Source: Granulicatella sp041433555
GTDB taxonomy: Bacteria > Bacillota > Bacilli > Lactobacillales > Aerococcaceae
DNA length: 64,000 nucleotides
Direction: 5' to 3'
NCBI RefSeq assembly: GCF_041433555.1
Contig: NZ_JAPWBR010000008.1
Location: forward strand, 9,478-73,477
The notes under the pieces are model-generated. The model had not been told where the DNA came from and did no database searches. It saw only the letters and a list, made by a program, of their open reading frames with translations. Shown piece by piece: positions 18,425 to 27,074 of this stretch. Position 1 is the stretch's first letter; every line of letters begins with the position of its first letter. The translations under genes were made by a program, and so were the position numbers.

Positions 18425-18517
18425 AGTGTATACAAAAAGGCCAACATCCATTATATTAAAAGCTCCTAAACCTAATACAAAAGGATGATGACCATATGAA
18501 CAATATACTACATATCA

Positions 18518-18552
18518 AAGGGATTAAGCAACAATTAGTTGCTTAATCCCTT
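18518..18552 (-). terminator. Strong hairpin downstream of oppA (locus 2)
   Basis: A perfect 15-bp stem (AAGGGATTAAGCAAC with GTTGCTTAATCCCTT) with an AATTA loop lies 84 bp past the oppA stop on the minus strand. It is probably the oppA terminator, although the T-run is short. Confidence 0.55.
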
Positions 18553-18564
18553 CCTAATATTCAT

Positions 18565-18589
18565 CATCAACGCTATTTGACAAAGAGCC
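18565..18589 (+). mobile_element. ISL3-family-like terminal sequence, remnant
   Basis: The end CTATTTGACAAAGAGCC resembles, from memory, the terminal inverted repeat of ISL3-family insertion sequences in lactic acid bacteria. A partial partner GGCTCTTT lies at 17970-17977. No transposase frame remains and no 8-bp target duplication is visible, so this is at most a relic. Confidence 0.3.
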
Positions 18590-18635
18590 AGAATTTTATC
18601 TAAATTCGAGAACGCTATAATTAATTCTTATTCTG

Positions 18636-20429
18636 TTATTTAGCTTTAATTGGATCATTAGCTAACAATTCAATTTCTTCCCATCCAGTCTCTTGACCTT
18701 GAGCGATGTCAATATGTTTGATACGTTTGTTTACTGCTGTTAATGAGTAAGAGTTGAAACGTGGGATTTCGAATGGATTTTCGAACACGAATTTTTGCCA
18801 TTGTTTGAATAATTCAACACGTTTAGCTGGGTCGAATGAAGCTTCTGAAGCAATTTCACTAATTAACTTAGTGTGTTCATCGTTTACATAGTGACCGAAG
18901 TTGAAACGAGCTTTTGGTCCGTATAATCCATCTGGGTCAGGGTTGTAACCGATTGTGAATCCACCTAACCACATATCGAAGTCATCAGCGTATTTCGTTA
19001 ATTTTTCAGCATATGCGTTAAATTCTAACGCACGACCGTTTAATAACTCTACGCGTAGACCAACATTTTTCCACCATTCGATGTATTGTTGAACAACAGC
19101 TGCGTCTATTTGGCCTCCTTCAGGTGCTAATAATGTGATTGTTAATGGTTTACCGTCTTTATCTTCAACATAACCATCGCCATCAGTATCTTTGTATCCA
19201 GCATCTGCTAAGATTTTCTTAGATTCTTCTGGGTTGTATGTGAATCCTGGGACTTCTGACTTGTCTGCGTAGATTTCACCAAAGAATGGAGATAATAATG
19301 TGTTAGCAGAGATACGTAATCCTTGGTAAGTTTCGTTAGCTACTTGTTCATTATCTAATGCATAAGCAATTGCTTTACGTAAAGCTGGATCACTCATCTT
19401 CTTACCAGGTTCGAATACGTGTTCACCTTTTTCTTTGTCAAAGTGACCCATGTTGAAACCAACATAAGAAATACCGTTTGTGATGTTACCAATTAATGTG
19501 ATATTTGATAAATCTTTATAAGTATCGTATTGATCTGCAGGCATTGAAGCTATGTCGTAGTTACCAGCTTTCATTTCTTGAGCGATTGTGTCTGGAGATA
19601 CAACGTCAGCTTTCAAGCCTTCCACTTTAGGTTCGCCTTTGTAGTAGTAAGGGTTTTTCTTGAATGCTACAGATTCACCAGGAACTACTTTATCAACGAC
19701 GAATGGTCCGTTACCAACAACATCTGTACGGCTTTTTTCTGATTTAACGGCATCTTCATAAGACATATCTTTGAAGACGTGTTTTGGTAACATTTGTCCT
19801 AAGATTGCGTTACCACCCATTTCTAAGGCTGGGTAAACTTCTTCTAAGTGAATTTTAACAGTTTGGTCATCCACTTTTTCAAGTCCAGAGATTTTATCCG
19901 CTTTACCTTCGTGGAAGTCTTTCATCCCAACGATGTTTTCAGCATTTTCGTCATAACGAACTCCGTCATAATCTTTACGTCCCACAAATTCATAAGTGAA
20001 AATGTAGTCGTCGATTGTTAAAGGTTGTCCGTCAGACCATTTGTAGTCTTTTGAACGTAATTTAAGTGTAACGATTTTATTTTCTCTATCTAGAGTGAAC
20101 TCCATCATACCGCCATCTTTTTTAATGCGTTGGTTTGCATCGAATTCAAATAATGACGCGAATGCGAAGTCTACTAAAGTACCGTCACTTGAATCCACGT
20201 ATAATAAAGGGTTAATTAATCCTTTAAATTTTGAAGAAGATACGACAGCGTATTTAATTGTTCCGCCTTCGATAGCAGTCCCTTTATTCGTTACAACTGA
20301 AGCGAATTTACCTTCTTCAGTTTTAGCATTTGATGAAGAATCACCACTTGCTTTGTTGTTGTTATTACATGCAGCTAAAGTTACTAATGAAGCAGCACCT
20401 AATAAACTAGCAATTGCTTTTTTGTTCAT
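18636..20429 (-). CDS. oppA: Oligopeptide-binding lipoprotein OppA (locus 2)
   Basis: This 597-residue lipoprotein has signal MNKKAIASLLGAASLVTLAAC with lipidated Cys21 and the SBP_bac_5 fold (YKWSDGQPLTIDDYIFTYEF; GLRVELLNGRALEFNAY). ATG 20429 follows GGAGGGAAAC. It is related to the locus-1 OppA pair but clearly more distant. It lies at the far end of the second opp locus, after acpP, with its own promoter, so it can be made in excess over the permease. Ligands are presumably peptides. Confidence 0.92.
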   Translation of the reverse strand: MNKKAIASLLGAASLVTLAACNNNNKASGDSSSNAKTEEGKFASVVTNKGTAIEGGTIKYAVVSSSKFKGLINPLLYVDSSDGTLVDFAFASLFEFDANQRIKKDGGMMEFTLDRENKIVTLKLRSKDYKWSDGQPLTIDDYIFTYEFVGRKDYDGVRYDENAENIVGMKDFHEGKADKISGLEKVDDQTVKIHLEEVYPALEMGGNAILGQMLPKHVFKDMSYEDAVKSEKSRTDVVGNGPFVVDKVVPGESVAFKKNPYYYKGEPKVEGLKADVVSPDTIAQEMKAGNYDIASMPADQYDTYKDLSNITLIGNITNGISYVGFNMGHFDKEKGEHVFEPGKKMSDPALRKAIAYALDNEQVANETYQGLRISANTLLSPFFGEIYADKSEVPGFTYNPEESKKILADAGYKDTDGDGYVEDKDGKPLTITLLAPEGGQIDAAVVQQYIEWWKNVGLRVELLNGRALEFNAYAEKLTKYADDFDMWLGGFTIGYNPDPDGLYGPKARFNFGHYVNDEHTKLISEIASEASFDPAKRVELFKQWQKFVFENPFEIPRFNSYSLTAVNKRIKHIDIAQGQETGWEEIELLANDPIKAK

Positions 20430-20469
20430 ATGTTTCCCTCCAAATTGGATTGATATTAGAATAACTTAA

Positions 20470-20498
20470 ATAATACTCCCATTCCTTCATTACTGCAA
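20470..20498 (-). promoter_or_regulatory. Promoter of oppA (locus 2)
   Basis: TTGCAG (20493-20498) and TATTAT (20470-20475) on the minus strand are 17 bp apart, about 40 bp before the start codon. Confidence 0.6.
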
Positions 20499-20674
20499 CC
20501 TTTATTTCTATTTCTCACCATTTTTTTACCGAAAATTCATTTACTTTTAATCATAAAAACCGCGTCACTATCGCAATTCCAGCACATTATAACTCATTTG
20601 TCCACAAATAGCGGACAATTCTTTCTTCTTTTTTCTCAACATTCGCATCTTATCAACGTTTCTGGCAGAAGCAC

Positions 20675-20705
20675 AAAAAAACCGGAAGTTTTCACTTCCG
20701 GTTTT
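20675..20705 (-). terminator. Terminator of acpP
   Basis: A perfect 12-bp stem (AAAACCGGAAGT with ACTTCCGGTTTT) runs into a T-tract on the minus strand, just past the acpP stop. Confidence 0.88.
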
Positions 20706-20713
20706 CCAATTTC

Positions 20714-20953
20714 TTATTGATGACTTGCAATATAATTTACTGCGTCTCCAATTGTTGAAATGTTTTCTGCATCTTCGTCAGAAATTTGAACACCAAATTC
20801 GTCTTCTAATTCCATAACTAATTCCACAACATCTAGTGAATCTGCTCCTAAGTCTTGTTGGAATGTCATGCCTTCCGTTACTGTTTCTACGTCAACGCTA
20901 AAGCGGTTCGCAATTAGTTGAGCTACTTTATCAAAAACTTCTTGATTTGACAT
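20714..20953 (-). CDS. acpP: Acyl carrier protein
   Basis: This 79-residue acidic protein carries growing acyl chains in fatty acid synthesis on a phosphopantetheine attached to Ser39 of the GADSLDVVELVM motif. Helix II (LDVVELVMELEDEFGV) and the C-terminal helix are conserved. ATG 20953 follows GGGAGAG. It has its own promoter and terminator, so it is not part of the opp transcript although it sits between oppF and oppA. Acyl carrier genes usually lie with fab or plsX genes; a second copy may exist elsewhere. Confidence 0.93.
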   Translation of the reverse strand: MSNQEVFDKVAQLIANRFSVDVETVTEGMTFQQDLGADSLDVVELVMELEDEFGVQISDEDAENISTIGDAVNYIASHQ

Positions 20954-21063
20954 AACTCTCTCTCCCTTCTCATTAAGGTTCTATATTCGGTACTGCTCCA
21001 TTTCGGGCAGATCCTCTTCTCCGCTACCATTTGCGGGCTATCCTCTAAGTGGATAGTACTGTT

Positions 21064-21092
21064 ATTTTACAGAATTCTTGTGAAAATGTCTA
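21064..21092 (-). promoter_or_regulatory. Promoter of acpP
   Basis: TAGACA (21087-21092) and TAAAAT (21064-21069) on the minus strand are 17 bp apart, about 110 bp before acpP. A small hairpin (CTATCC/GGATAG, near 21041-21059) lies in the leader. Confidence 0.5.
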
Positions 21093-21136
21093 TACCTTCA
21101 ATAAAAAGTACGATTTTCTTAGCGATTTCTTATTAC

Positions 21137-22030
21137 TTAACGAAGGACAAAATGCCCAGGTTCCACCTCTTGTAGGCTTGCTTCTTCGCTAAACTCTTCC
21201 CCTTTATACACCAAACGTTTGCGATTCTTTTCTTCGCGCGGATCTGGAAGAGGAATGGCCGAAAGTAGACTCTTCGTATACGGATGTTGCGGGTTATTAT
21301 ACACGCAGTCTGCAGAGCCTAACTCCACAATACGACCACGATACATCACTGCGATACGGTCACTAATGTATTTCACCATAGATAAGTCATGGGCGATAAA
21401 TAAATACGTTAGTCCGATTTCTTTTTGTAATCTCTTGAGTAAGTTCACGATTTGCGCTTGAATCGATACGTCTAGCGCTGAAATGGCTTCATCACAGACG
21501 ATGAATTTTGGATTCACGGCTAAAGCACGCGCAATCCCAATCCGTTGACGTTGACCACCTGAGAATTCATGCGGATAACGGTTGGCATGTTCTTTATTCA
21601 ATCCTACTGTTTCAAGCAGTTCATCCACCATCGCATCACGCTCTTCTGCCGTTTTTGCAAGGCCGTGAATATCAATGCCTTCTGCGATAATATCACGCAC
21701 TTTCATACGACCATCGAGCGACGCATATGGATCTTGGAAAATCATTTGCGCTTCTTTACGAAACTCGAGTAATTCTTTCCCTTTTTTCAAGTTCGCGATG
21801 TCTTTTCCTTCGAAGAGAATTTCGCCATCGGTTGGTTTATATAAACGAAGTAAGGCACGTCCAGTCGTTGATTTCCCAGAACCAGATTCTCCAACGAGAC
21901 CGAATGTCTCACCTTCAAAAATCTCAAAGGAAATATCATCGATGGCTTTCACCACATTTTTCTTCGAACCAAAATACTGTTTTAAGTGTTTTACTTCAAC
22001 TAGTTTTTTTCTATTTTCTGTATTAGTCAT
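21137..22030 (-). CDS. oppF: Oligopeptide transporter ATPase OppF (locus 2)
   Basis: This 297-residue ATPase has Walker A (GESGSGKST), signature (FSGGQRQRIGIARAL), Walker B (FIVCDEAISALD, with Ala in place of the common Pro) and the C-terminal YTKSLLSAIPLPDPR segment of OppF/AppF. It pairs with OppD. Its ATG lies inside the end of oppD (8-bp overlap). No clear terminator follows before acpP. Confidence 0.92.
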   Translation of the reverse strand: MTNTENRKKLVEVKHLKQYFGSKKNVVKAIDDISFEIFEGETFGLVGESGSGKSTTGRALLRLYKPTDGEILFEGKDIANLKKGKELLEFRKEAQMIFQDPYASLDGRMKVRDIIAEGIDIHGLAKTAEERDAMVDELLETVGLNKEHANRYPHEFSGGQRQRIGIARALAVNPKFIVCDEAISALDVSIQAQIVNLLKRLQKEIGLTYLFIAHDLSMVKYISDRIAVMYRGRIVELGSADCVYNNPQHPYTKSLLSAIPLPDPREEKNRKRLVYKGEEFSEEASLQEVEPGHFVLR

Positions 22031-23069
22031 GTGCCTGTCCTCCTTCTGTAAAGAAGAGGTTTCGTCTTCTTACGATTTCTTCAGGAACAGGTACTTTTGG
22101 AGCACGAGGGTCCAAGAGCCATGTTGCTGCAAAATGTGTTGGACTCACTTCAAACATCGGTGGTTCCTTCACACGGTCAATCTCAAGCGCCACATCACTA
22201 CGAAGCGCAAAGGCATCTCCTACTGGTGGGTCGAGTAAGTCTGGTGGACTTCCAGGAATCGCATAGAGCGTATCTCCTGTATGCAACGTTGGCATTGAAC
22301 GAAGCAATCCCCAAGTATATGGATGCTGCGGATTGTAAAATACTTCATCCGCTGTTCCTACTTCAACGACTTTTCCGGCATACATGACGGCTACACGGTC
22401 TGCGACATTGGCCACCACACCAAGGTCATGCGTGATAAAGATAATCGCCATTTGGAATTGTTGTTGAAGCTCTTTTAAAAGCTCTAAAATTTGTGCTTGA
22501 ATTGTTACGTCAAGCGCTGTTGTCGGTTCATCGGCAATCAGCACATCTGGATTACATGCTAAGGCAATAGCGATGACAATCCGTTGACGTTGCCCACCAG
22601 AGAATTGGTGAGGATATTGTTTCATACGCTCTTTGGCATTTGGAATACCTACAAGCTCTAGTAATTCTTCAGCACGTTTATCGGCTTCTTCTTTTGAGGC
22701 TTTCTCGTGCTTTATAATCACTTCTGTAATTTGTTTTCCAATCTTCATCGTAGGGTCGAGTGACGTCATTGGGTCTTGGAAAATCATGGCGATTTTCTTT
22801 CCACGAATCGATTGCATATCGCGTTCGCTCTTTTCGAGGATGTTTTCACCTTTAAAAATGATAGCCCCCTCTTTAACGACCGCATTATTCGATAATAGTT
22901 TCATGACACTTTTGGCAGTCACACTTTTCCCTGAGCCGGACTCACCGACAAGAGCAAGTGTTTCGCCTTTTTCTAACTTCAGATTCACTCCACGAATCGC
23001 TTGTACTTCTCCCGCAAATGTTTCGAAGTGGATTCGTAAGTTTTCAATCGATAAAATAGTTTCGCTCAT
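22023..23069 (-). CDS. oppD: Oligopeptide transporter ATPase OppD (locus 2)
   Basis: This 348-residue ATPase has Walker A (GESGSGKSV), signature (FSGGQRQRIVIAIAL), Walker B (VLIADEPTTALD) and the OppD C-terminal region (YTWGLLRSMPTL, then the IPGSPPDLLDPPVGDAFALR block). In many OppD proteins this block carries cysteines, which are absent here. ATG 23069 follows CTAGGAGGATT. It lies 10 bp after oppC. Confidence 0.92.
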   Translation of the reverse strand: MSETILSIENLRIHFETFAGEVQAIRGVNLKLEKGETLALVGESGSGKSVTAKSVMKLLSNNAVVKEGAIIFKGENILEKSERDMQSIRGKKIAMIFQDPMTSLDPTMKIGKQITEVIIKHEKASKEEADKRAEELLELVGIPNAKERMKQYPHQFSGGQRQRIVIAIALACNPDVLIADEPTTALDVTIQAQILELLKELQQQFQMAIIFITHDLGVVANVADRVAVMYAGKVVEVGTADEVFYNPQHPYTWGLLRSMPTLHTGDTLYAIPGSPPDLLDPPVGDAFALRSDVALEIDRVKEPPMFEVSPTHFAATWLLDPRAPKVPVPEEIVRRRNLFFTEGGQAHD

Positions 23070-23079
23070 TCGAATCCTC

Positions 23080-24072
23080 CTAGTCTTTCATTTTCGGGTC
23101 AAAGGCATCTCGTAAACCATCTGCCAATAAGTTAAAGCTAATCATTAGAACACAGAGTACTCCTGAAGGGAACCACATCAAGTGAGGATATAAACGGAAT
23201 GTTTTGTACCCCCCATTAATAAGGGCTCCAAGAGACGCATCCGGGCTCGGAATCCCGATTCCAAGGAAGCTTAAGAAGGCTTCAAAGAAAATCGCTGATG
23301 GGATGGAGAACATTGTCTGAATGATGATTAAACCGGCCATGTTTGGCAATAAGTGTTTAAAAGCAATCTTCCAGAAACTTTGTCCTAGCGCACGAGACGC
23401 TAAAATGTACTCTAAATTCTTTTGCTTCAAGGTTTGCGCACGAACGACACGCGCCATCGTTACCCAGCTTGTAAACCCAATCGCGATAATAATCGACACG
23501 AGACCTGGTTTTAATACGAGTAACATTAATACAAGGATGATTAAGTTTGGAATCGCTGAGATGATTTCTAAGAAACGTTGCATCACGGTATCCACACGTC
23601 CGCCGAACCATCCAGAAATAATTCCGTATGTCACACCAATCGTAATATCAAACAACGCTGCCACAAAGGCGATAATCAGCGATGTTTGCGTTCCGTAAAG
23701 CACACGTGAGAATAAGTCACGACCAAGGTTATCTGTTCCGAAGAAGAAGTTCACGCCTTCTGGGACCCCTTGTTGCGCATACACATCAACTCCGTTACGA
23801 TAGCCATTGAAGAGGCCTGGAATACGCGCTGGTAAGTTGGCAAACTCGGTGTTTTGTTCTAATGGATCAAATGGAGCAATGACTGGCGCTAAAACTGCTA
23901 GTAACACAATCACTAAAATAATAAAGAGCGATACTAAGGCTCCTTTATTTTTCGTCAATCGTCTCCATGAATCTTGTAAGAAGTTGAGAGAAGGTGCAGC
24001 GATTTTTTCACGGTCAGCACTATGCGTTAAATCCACACGTTGGAATAACTCTTTTTCTGTTAATTCTGCCAT
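23080..24072 (-). CDS. oppC: Oligopeptide transporter permease OppC (locus 2)
   Basis: This 330-residue permease has a cytoplasmic N-terminus, a first helix (VSLFIILVIVLLAVLAPVIA), the outer loop with FFFGTDNLGRDLFSRVLYG and the BPD_transp_1 core with an EAA loop (ASRALGQSFWKIAFKHLLPN). It forms the channel with OppB. The ATG overlaps the oppB stop by one base (TAATG). Confidence 0.93.
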   Translation of the reverse strand: MAELTEKELFQRVDLTHSADREKIAAPSLNFLQDSWRRLTKNKGALVSLFIILVIVLLAVLAPVIAPFDPLEQNTEFANLPARIPGLFNGYRNGVDVYAQQGVPEGVNFFFGTDNLGRDLFSRVLYGTQTSLIIAFVAALFDITIGVTYGIISGWFGGRVDTVMQRFLEIISAIPNLIILVLMLLVLKPGLVSIIIAIGFTSWVTMARVVRAQTLKQKNLEYILASRALGQSFWKIAFKHLLPNMAGLIIIQTMFSIPSAIFFEAFLSFLGIGIPSPDASLGALINGGYKTFRLYPHLMWFPSGVLCVLMISFNLLADGLRDAFDPKMKD

Positions 24073-25016
24073 TACGCTTCCCCTCCTTCATCAGTAATAC
24101 GAATACGAGGATCAATCCATCCGTATAGCAAGTCTACAATTAAAATCACGAATACGAGCAATGCAGAGTAAAGCATGGTTACTCCCATAATCGTTGGGTA
24201 GTCATTTGTTAAAATCGATTTGACAAATTGTTCCCCAATCCCAGGAATCGCAAAGATGTTTTCGATTACCATCGACCCTGTCATAAGTCCAACGAGCATT
24301 GGTCCAAGGATAGTCACCAGTGGAATAATCGCATTTCTAAATCCATGCTTGAACGCGACTTCGAAACGGCTTAAGCCCTTCGCACGCGCCAATTCAATAT
24401 AATCGGAATGCAATACTTCTACCATTTCTGTTCTGACAAAACGCGCCGAATCGGCAATTGGTGAAATCGCCAGCGCCATTGTTGGAAGAATCGAAGAGAT
24501 AAATCCTTGATTCCATAGCGCAATTGGTAGAATTGGGAAAATCACTCCAAAGATTAATTGAAGCACAACGGCAAACACGAAACTTGGAACCGAACGTCCA
24601 ATAATCGCAAAGAATGTTGCGAGTGTGTCCACCCATGTGTTTTGTTTCATGGCCGCAATCATACCGAGTAGTGAACCAACGATTGTCCCGAAGATTAAGG
24701 CTTGAAACCCTAATTGGAAACTTGGTCCTACACGCGAGAAAATCAAGTTTGCGACTGTTGAGTTATATTGGAACGATTCTCCAAAGTCTAAACGGAATAA
24801 TCCAGTGATGTAAATCAAATATTGAACAAATACAGGCTTGTCGAGGCCATACTTAGCATTCATAATTTCTAGTTGTGCCTGCGTTAACTGTTCTTCATTG
24901 GCATATGGAGACCCAGGTAATAGTTTCATTAGAAAGAATGTAATCGTAGCAATCAGGAATAAGGTTAGAAACATGTAAAATACACGTTTCCCGATATATT
25001 TTAAATAGTTTTTCAA
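24072..25016 (-). CDS. oppB: Oligopeptide transporter permease OppB (locus 2)
   Basis: This 314-residue permease has the N-terminal helix and PGSPYANEEQL motif typical of OppB/DppB and the core with TGSMVIENIFAIPGIG. The frame starts with TTG at 25016, supported by GGAGGTGC 9 bp upstream; no ATG in range has a site. It is the first gene of oppBCDF in locus 2. The gene order (BCDF) differs from locus 1 (DFBC), so the loci are separate lineages and not a recent duplication. Confidence 0.92.
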   Translation of the reverse strand: MKNYLKYIGKRVFYMFLTLFLIATITFFLMKLLPGSPYANEEQLTQAQLEIMNAKYGLDKPVFVQYLIYITGLFRLDFGESFQYNSTVANLIFSRVGPSFQLGFQALIFGTIVGSLLGMIAAMKQNTWVDTLATFFAIIGRSVPSFVFAVVLQLIFGVIFPILPIALWNQGFISSILPTMALAISPIADSARFVRTEMVEVLHSDYIELARAKGLSRFEVAFKHGFRNAIIPLVTILGPMLVGLMTGSMVIENIFAIPGIGEQFVKSILTNDYPTIMGVTMLYSALLVFVILIVDLLYGWIDPRIRITDEGGEA

Positions 25017-25050
25017 CTCTGCACCTCCATCGATATCTTAATTCTGTTTC

Positions 25051-25080
25051 ATCATACTATCTATAGAATTAAAGTTTCAA
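25051..25080 (-). promoter_or_regulatory. Promoter of oppBCDF (locus 2)
   Basis: TTGAAA (25075-25080) and TATGAT (25051-25056) on the minus strand are 18 bp apart, about 35 bp before oppB. Confidence 0.55.
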
Positions 25081-25102
25081 CTAATTAGTTTCAGGCTAGC
25101 CA

Positions 25103-25131
25103 TTGCGCATTGCCAAAAGTTCTGATACAGT
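25103..25131 (+). promoter_or_regulatory. Promoter of the DUF3899 gene
   Basis: TTGCGC (25103-25108) and TACAGT (25126-25131) are 17 bp apart, about 30 bp before the start. It is divergent from the opp promoter. Confidence 0.5.
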
Positions 25132-25161
25132 GGAAAGAACGGCAGAAAAAGGAGGAAGCTG

Positions 25162-25482
25162 ATGTCATTCGACTATAAAAAAATAGGACTCATCTCAGGA
25201 ATCCTACTATTATTATGCGCATTGTATGTAACTTTAACTAGTGGCTTTAGTCTTCTCGCCCTCAGCAACGCCCTTTTTATGTGCGCACTTGTCTGTTTAA
25301 TGCTGGGCCTTTTTGCCTATTTAAGTCGCACCGACTTCTTCACCCTTTTCCTGAAGAGCTTCACTCCTAATAAGGAGCACAAGAAGCACACTCTCTTTAC
25401 CGTATCATCGACACTCCTCTTTTTAGAAGTAGCTGCGGTTCTGGGAATTCTATCCATTTTATCCGGAATCTTCCTATTATAA
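25162..25482 (+). CDS. DUF3899-like membrane protein
   Basis: This 106-residue protein has four hydrophobic stretches (about 8-28, 30-56 as two close segments, and 80-105), with a polar loop SFTPNKEHKKH between the third and fourth. The layout and the SRTDFF element fit the DUF3899 family of small Gram-positive membrane proteins, whose function is unknown. ATG 25162 follows AAAGGAGGAAG. It is a single plus-strand gene, convergent with ylbG, and ends at a shared terminator. Confidence 0.75.
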   Translation: MSFDYKKIGLISGILLLLCALYVTLTSGFSLLALSNALFMCALVCLMLGLFAYLSRTDFFTLFLKSFTPNKEHKKHTLFTVSSTLLFLEVAAVLGILSILSGIFLL

Positions 25483-25492
25483 TTATAAAATG

Positions 25493-25529
25493 AAAAGCCG
25501 TGTCCTCGTAAAAGGGCACGGCTTCTTTT
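25493..25529. terminator. Bidirectional terminator
   Basis: AAGCCGTG pairs with CACGGCTT, with A-rich and T-rich flanks on both sides. It serves the DUF3899 gene (plus) and ylbG (minus). Confidence 0.8.
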
Positions 25530-25532
25530 GTA

Positions 25533-25829
25533 TTATAGTTCTGCAGCTTTTTTCTCTGCTTTTTCTTTTTCGATTTCCTCACGTAATTCTGGAAGAATCT
25601 GCGTGAAATCCATACGAAGTTCTTGTCGCAATGATGGCTCCACTTTACGAACGAAGTGGAATGTCGATAAGCGTTCCATTACGCTTTCGGCTTCATCTTT
25701 AGCAACATATAAATAGATGTATTTTAAGCGTTTCGAAATATAGTGAATATTCCCAAACTTCTTCAACTGTTTAATTGGTTTCAATGTATACAACCAAACA
25801 ACGAGTGCTTGTCTTTCTTGTTGCTCCAT
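25533..25829 (-). CDS. ylbG: YlbG family protein (DUF2129)
   Basis: This 98-residue cytoplasmic protein matches the DUF2129/YlbG family: RQALVVWLYTLKPIKQLKKF, then GNIHYISKRLKYIYLYV and FVRKVEPSLR. The C-terminal 25 residues are highly charged (EEIEKEKAEKKAAEL). The family is conserved in Bacillota, and its molecular role is not settled. It lies 12 bp after ftsW and is the last gene of ylaN-ftsW-ylbG. Confidence 0.88.
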   Translation of the reverse strand: MEQQERQALVVWLYTLKPIKQLKKFGNIHYISKRLKYIYLYVAKDEAESVMERLSTFHFVRKVEPSLRQELRMDFTQILPELREEIEKEKAEKKAAEL

Positions 25830-25841
25830 TGTTTCTCCCTT

Positions 25842-27062
25842 CTACATAGCTTTTAATTCGATAATTTTTTCTTCTTCCTCTTCTGGAAGACCTTCTCTTG
25901 TTGGTGGTGGCGTTTGTTCGCGACTTTCTTTATCACGTCGGATAGCCCATAATACTAGACCGATTCCGGCACTGGATGCAAAGAAGCTCGACCCACCGTA
26001 ACTGATAAGCGGTAATGGCACCCCTGTTAAAGGCGCTACCCCAACAAGCGCTCCGATATTAATTCCTGATTGAATCAAGAATAAAATCGCCACACCGTAG
26101 CATAAGTATTTTCCAAAAAGATTACGACATTTATTTCCTTTGCGGATAATCGCGATGATTAAACCAAAAATCGCAAGAAGGAGAATAAAGATTGTAATAT
26201 ATCCTAACTCTTCTCCGACAATCGCTAAAATAAAATCGGTATGGGCTTCTGGTAGGAACCCAGTTTTTTGAACAGAATTCGATAATCCTGTTCCAATCCA
26301 GCTACCTCTTGATAAACCAAGATAACCTTGAATCGATTGATAACCAGCACCTGCTGGATCACTCCATGGATTATGGAAGGATGTAAAACGGCTTAATTGG
26401 TACGCTTTTAATCCGAATTTCTCAAAAATCGAAGCGTCTAAATAAGTGAGGCCATACATTCCTGCAAACCCCACACCCCAAAACGCTAGCGCGCGGTTTG
26501 AGACACCTGTCATAAGACCGAGTAGTACAGCAACACCCGCAATAATGATAGACGTTCCTAAGTCCGGTTGAAGCATGACCATTCCAATGAAGAAAATCGT
26601 AATTCCCGCTGGAATAAGATAAAATCTCCAATCGCGTTTGCTACGCTCATTTTTACTATAAAAATAAGCCGATGTCCAAATCACAAATAGTTTTACTAGT
26701 TCAGATGGTTGTAAACTGAAGAGTTTCAAGTTAATCCAACTCTTCGCCCCGTTTACACTCGGAGTAAATAATACAATCACTAGCAGGATAAAGATAACTC
26801 CTGCGACTCCCATCATGACTTTTTCTTCCTTCAACAACTTCTCAGGAAGAACGGAAATCCCAAGTGCCATCACAATTCCGATGATGATAAAGACAAGTTG
26901 TTTCACCATAAACGCTTCTGAGTTCCCTTGATTGGCAAGAGCGTAATAACTACTTGCACTATAAATCATGACGAGTCCGAAAATCGAAAGTACCGAATAC
27001 AACCCCATAATGAGTGGATCCACATTGAGAAGGTGCTTCATTTTTTCATGAAAGTTTAACAC
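25842..27062 (-). CDS. ftsW: Septal peptidoglycan glycosyltransferase FtsW (SEDS)
   Basis: This 406-residue polytopic SEDS protein polymerises glycan strands from lipid II at the division site, working with a class B penicillin-binding protein. Family segments visible are WINLKLFSLQPSELVKLFVIW, the DLGTSIII motif with the catalytic Asp, FTSFHNPW, and the C-terminal PLISYGGSSF. About ten membrane helices are present, ending in an acidic tail. The frame starts with GTG at 27062 after GAGGAGGCTTGAC. Its place next to ylaN supports FtsW over RodA. Confidence 0.9.
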   Translation of the reverse strand: MLNFHEKMKHLLNVDPLIMGLYSVLSIFGLVMIYSASSYYALANQGNSEAFMVKQLVFIIIGIVMALGISVLPEKLLKEEKVMMGVAGVIFILLVIVLFTPSVNGAKSWINLKLFSLQPSELVKLFVIWTSAYFYSKNERSKRDWRFYLIPAGITIFFIGMVMLQPDLGTSIIIAGVAVLLGLMTGVSNRALAFWGVGFAGMYGLTYLDASIFEKFGLKAYQLSRFTSFHNPWSDPAGAGYQSIQGYLGLSRGSWIGTGLSNSVQKTGFLPEAHTDFILAIVGEELGYITIFILLLAIFGLIIAIIRKGNKCRNLFGKYLCYGVAILFLIQSGINIGALVGVAPLTGVPLPLISYGGSSFFASSAGIGLVLWAIRRDKESREQTPPPTREGLPEEEEEKIIELKAM

Positions 27063-27074
27063 GTCAAGCCTCCT

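Larger units (their letters stand above)
17569..18635. other. Decayed 1.07-kb stretch beside the lan operon
   Basis: This AT-rich gap holds the lan promoter, a broken reading frame near 18017-18166, a 51-codon membrane protein gene on the plus strand, three hairpins and an ISL3-like terminal sequence (18565-18589). From 17700 to about 17960 I see nothing that can be named. The mix suggests an eroded insertion at the edge of a transferred segment. Confidence 0.5.

Noticed and set aside
18495..18545. Short frame MNNILHIKGIKQQLVA as start of a transposase
   Set aside because: It stops after 16 codons inside a hairpin and no transposase sequence follows.
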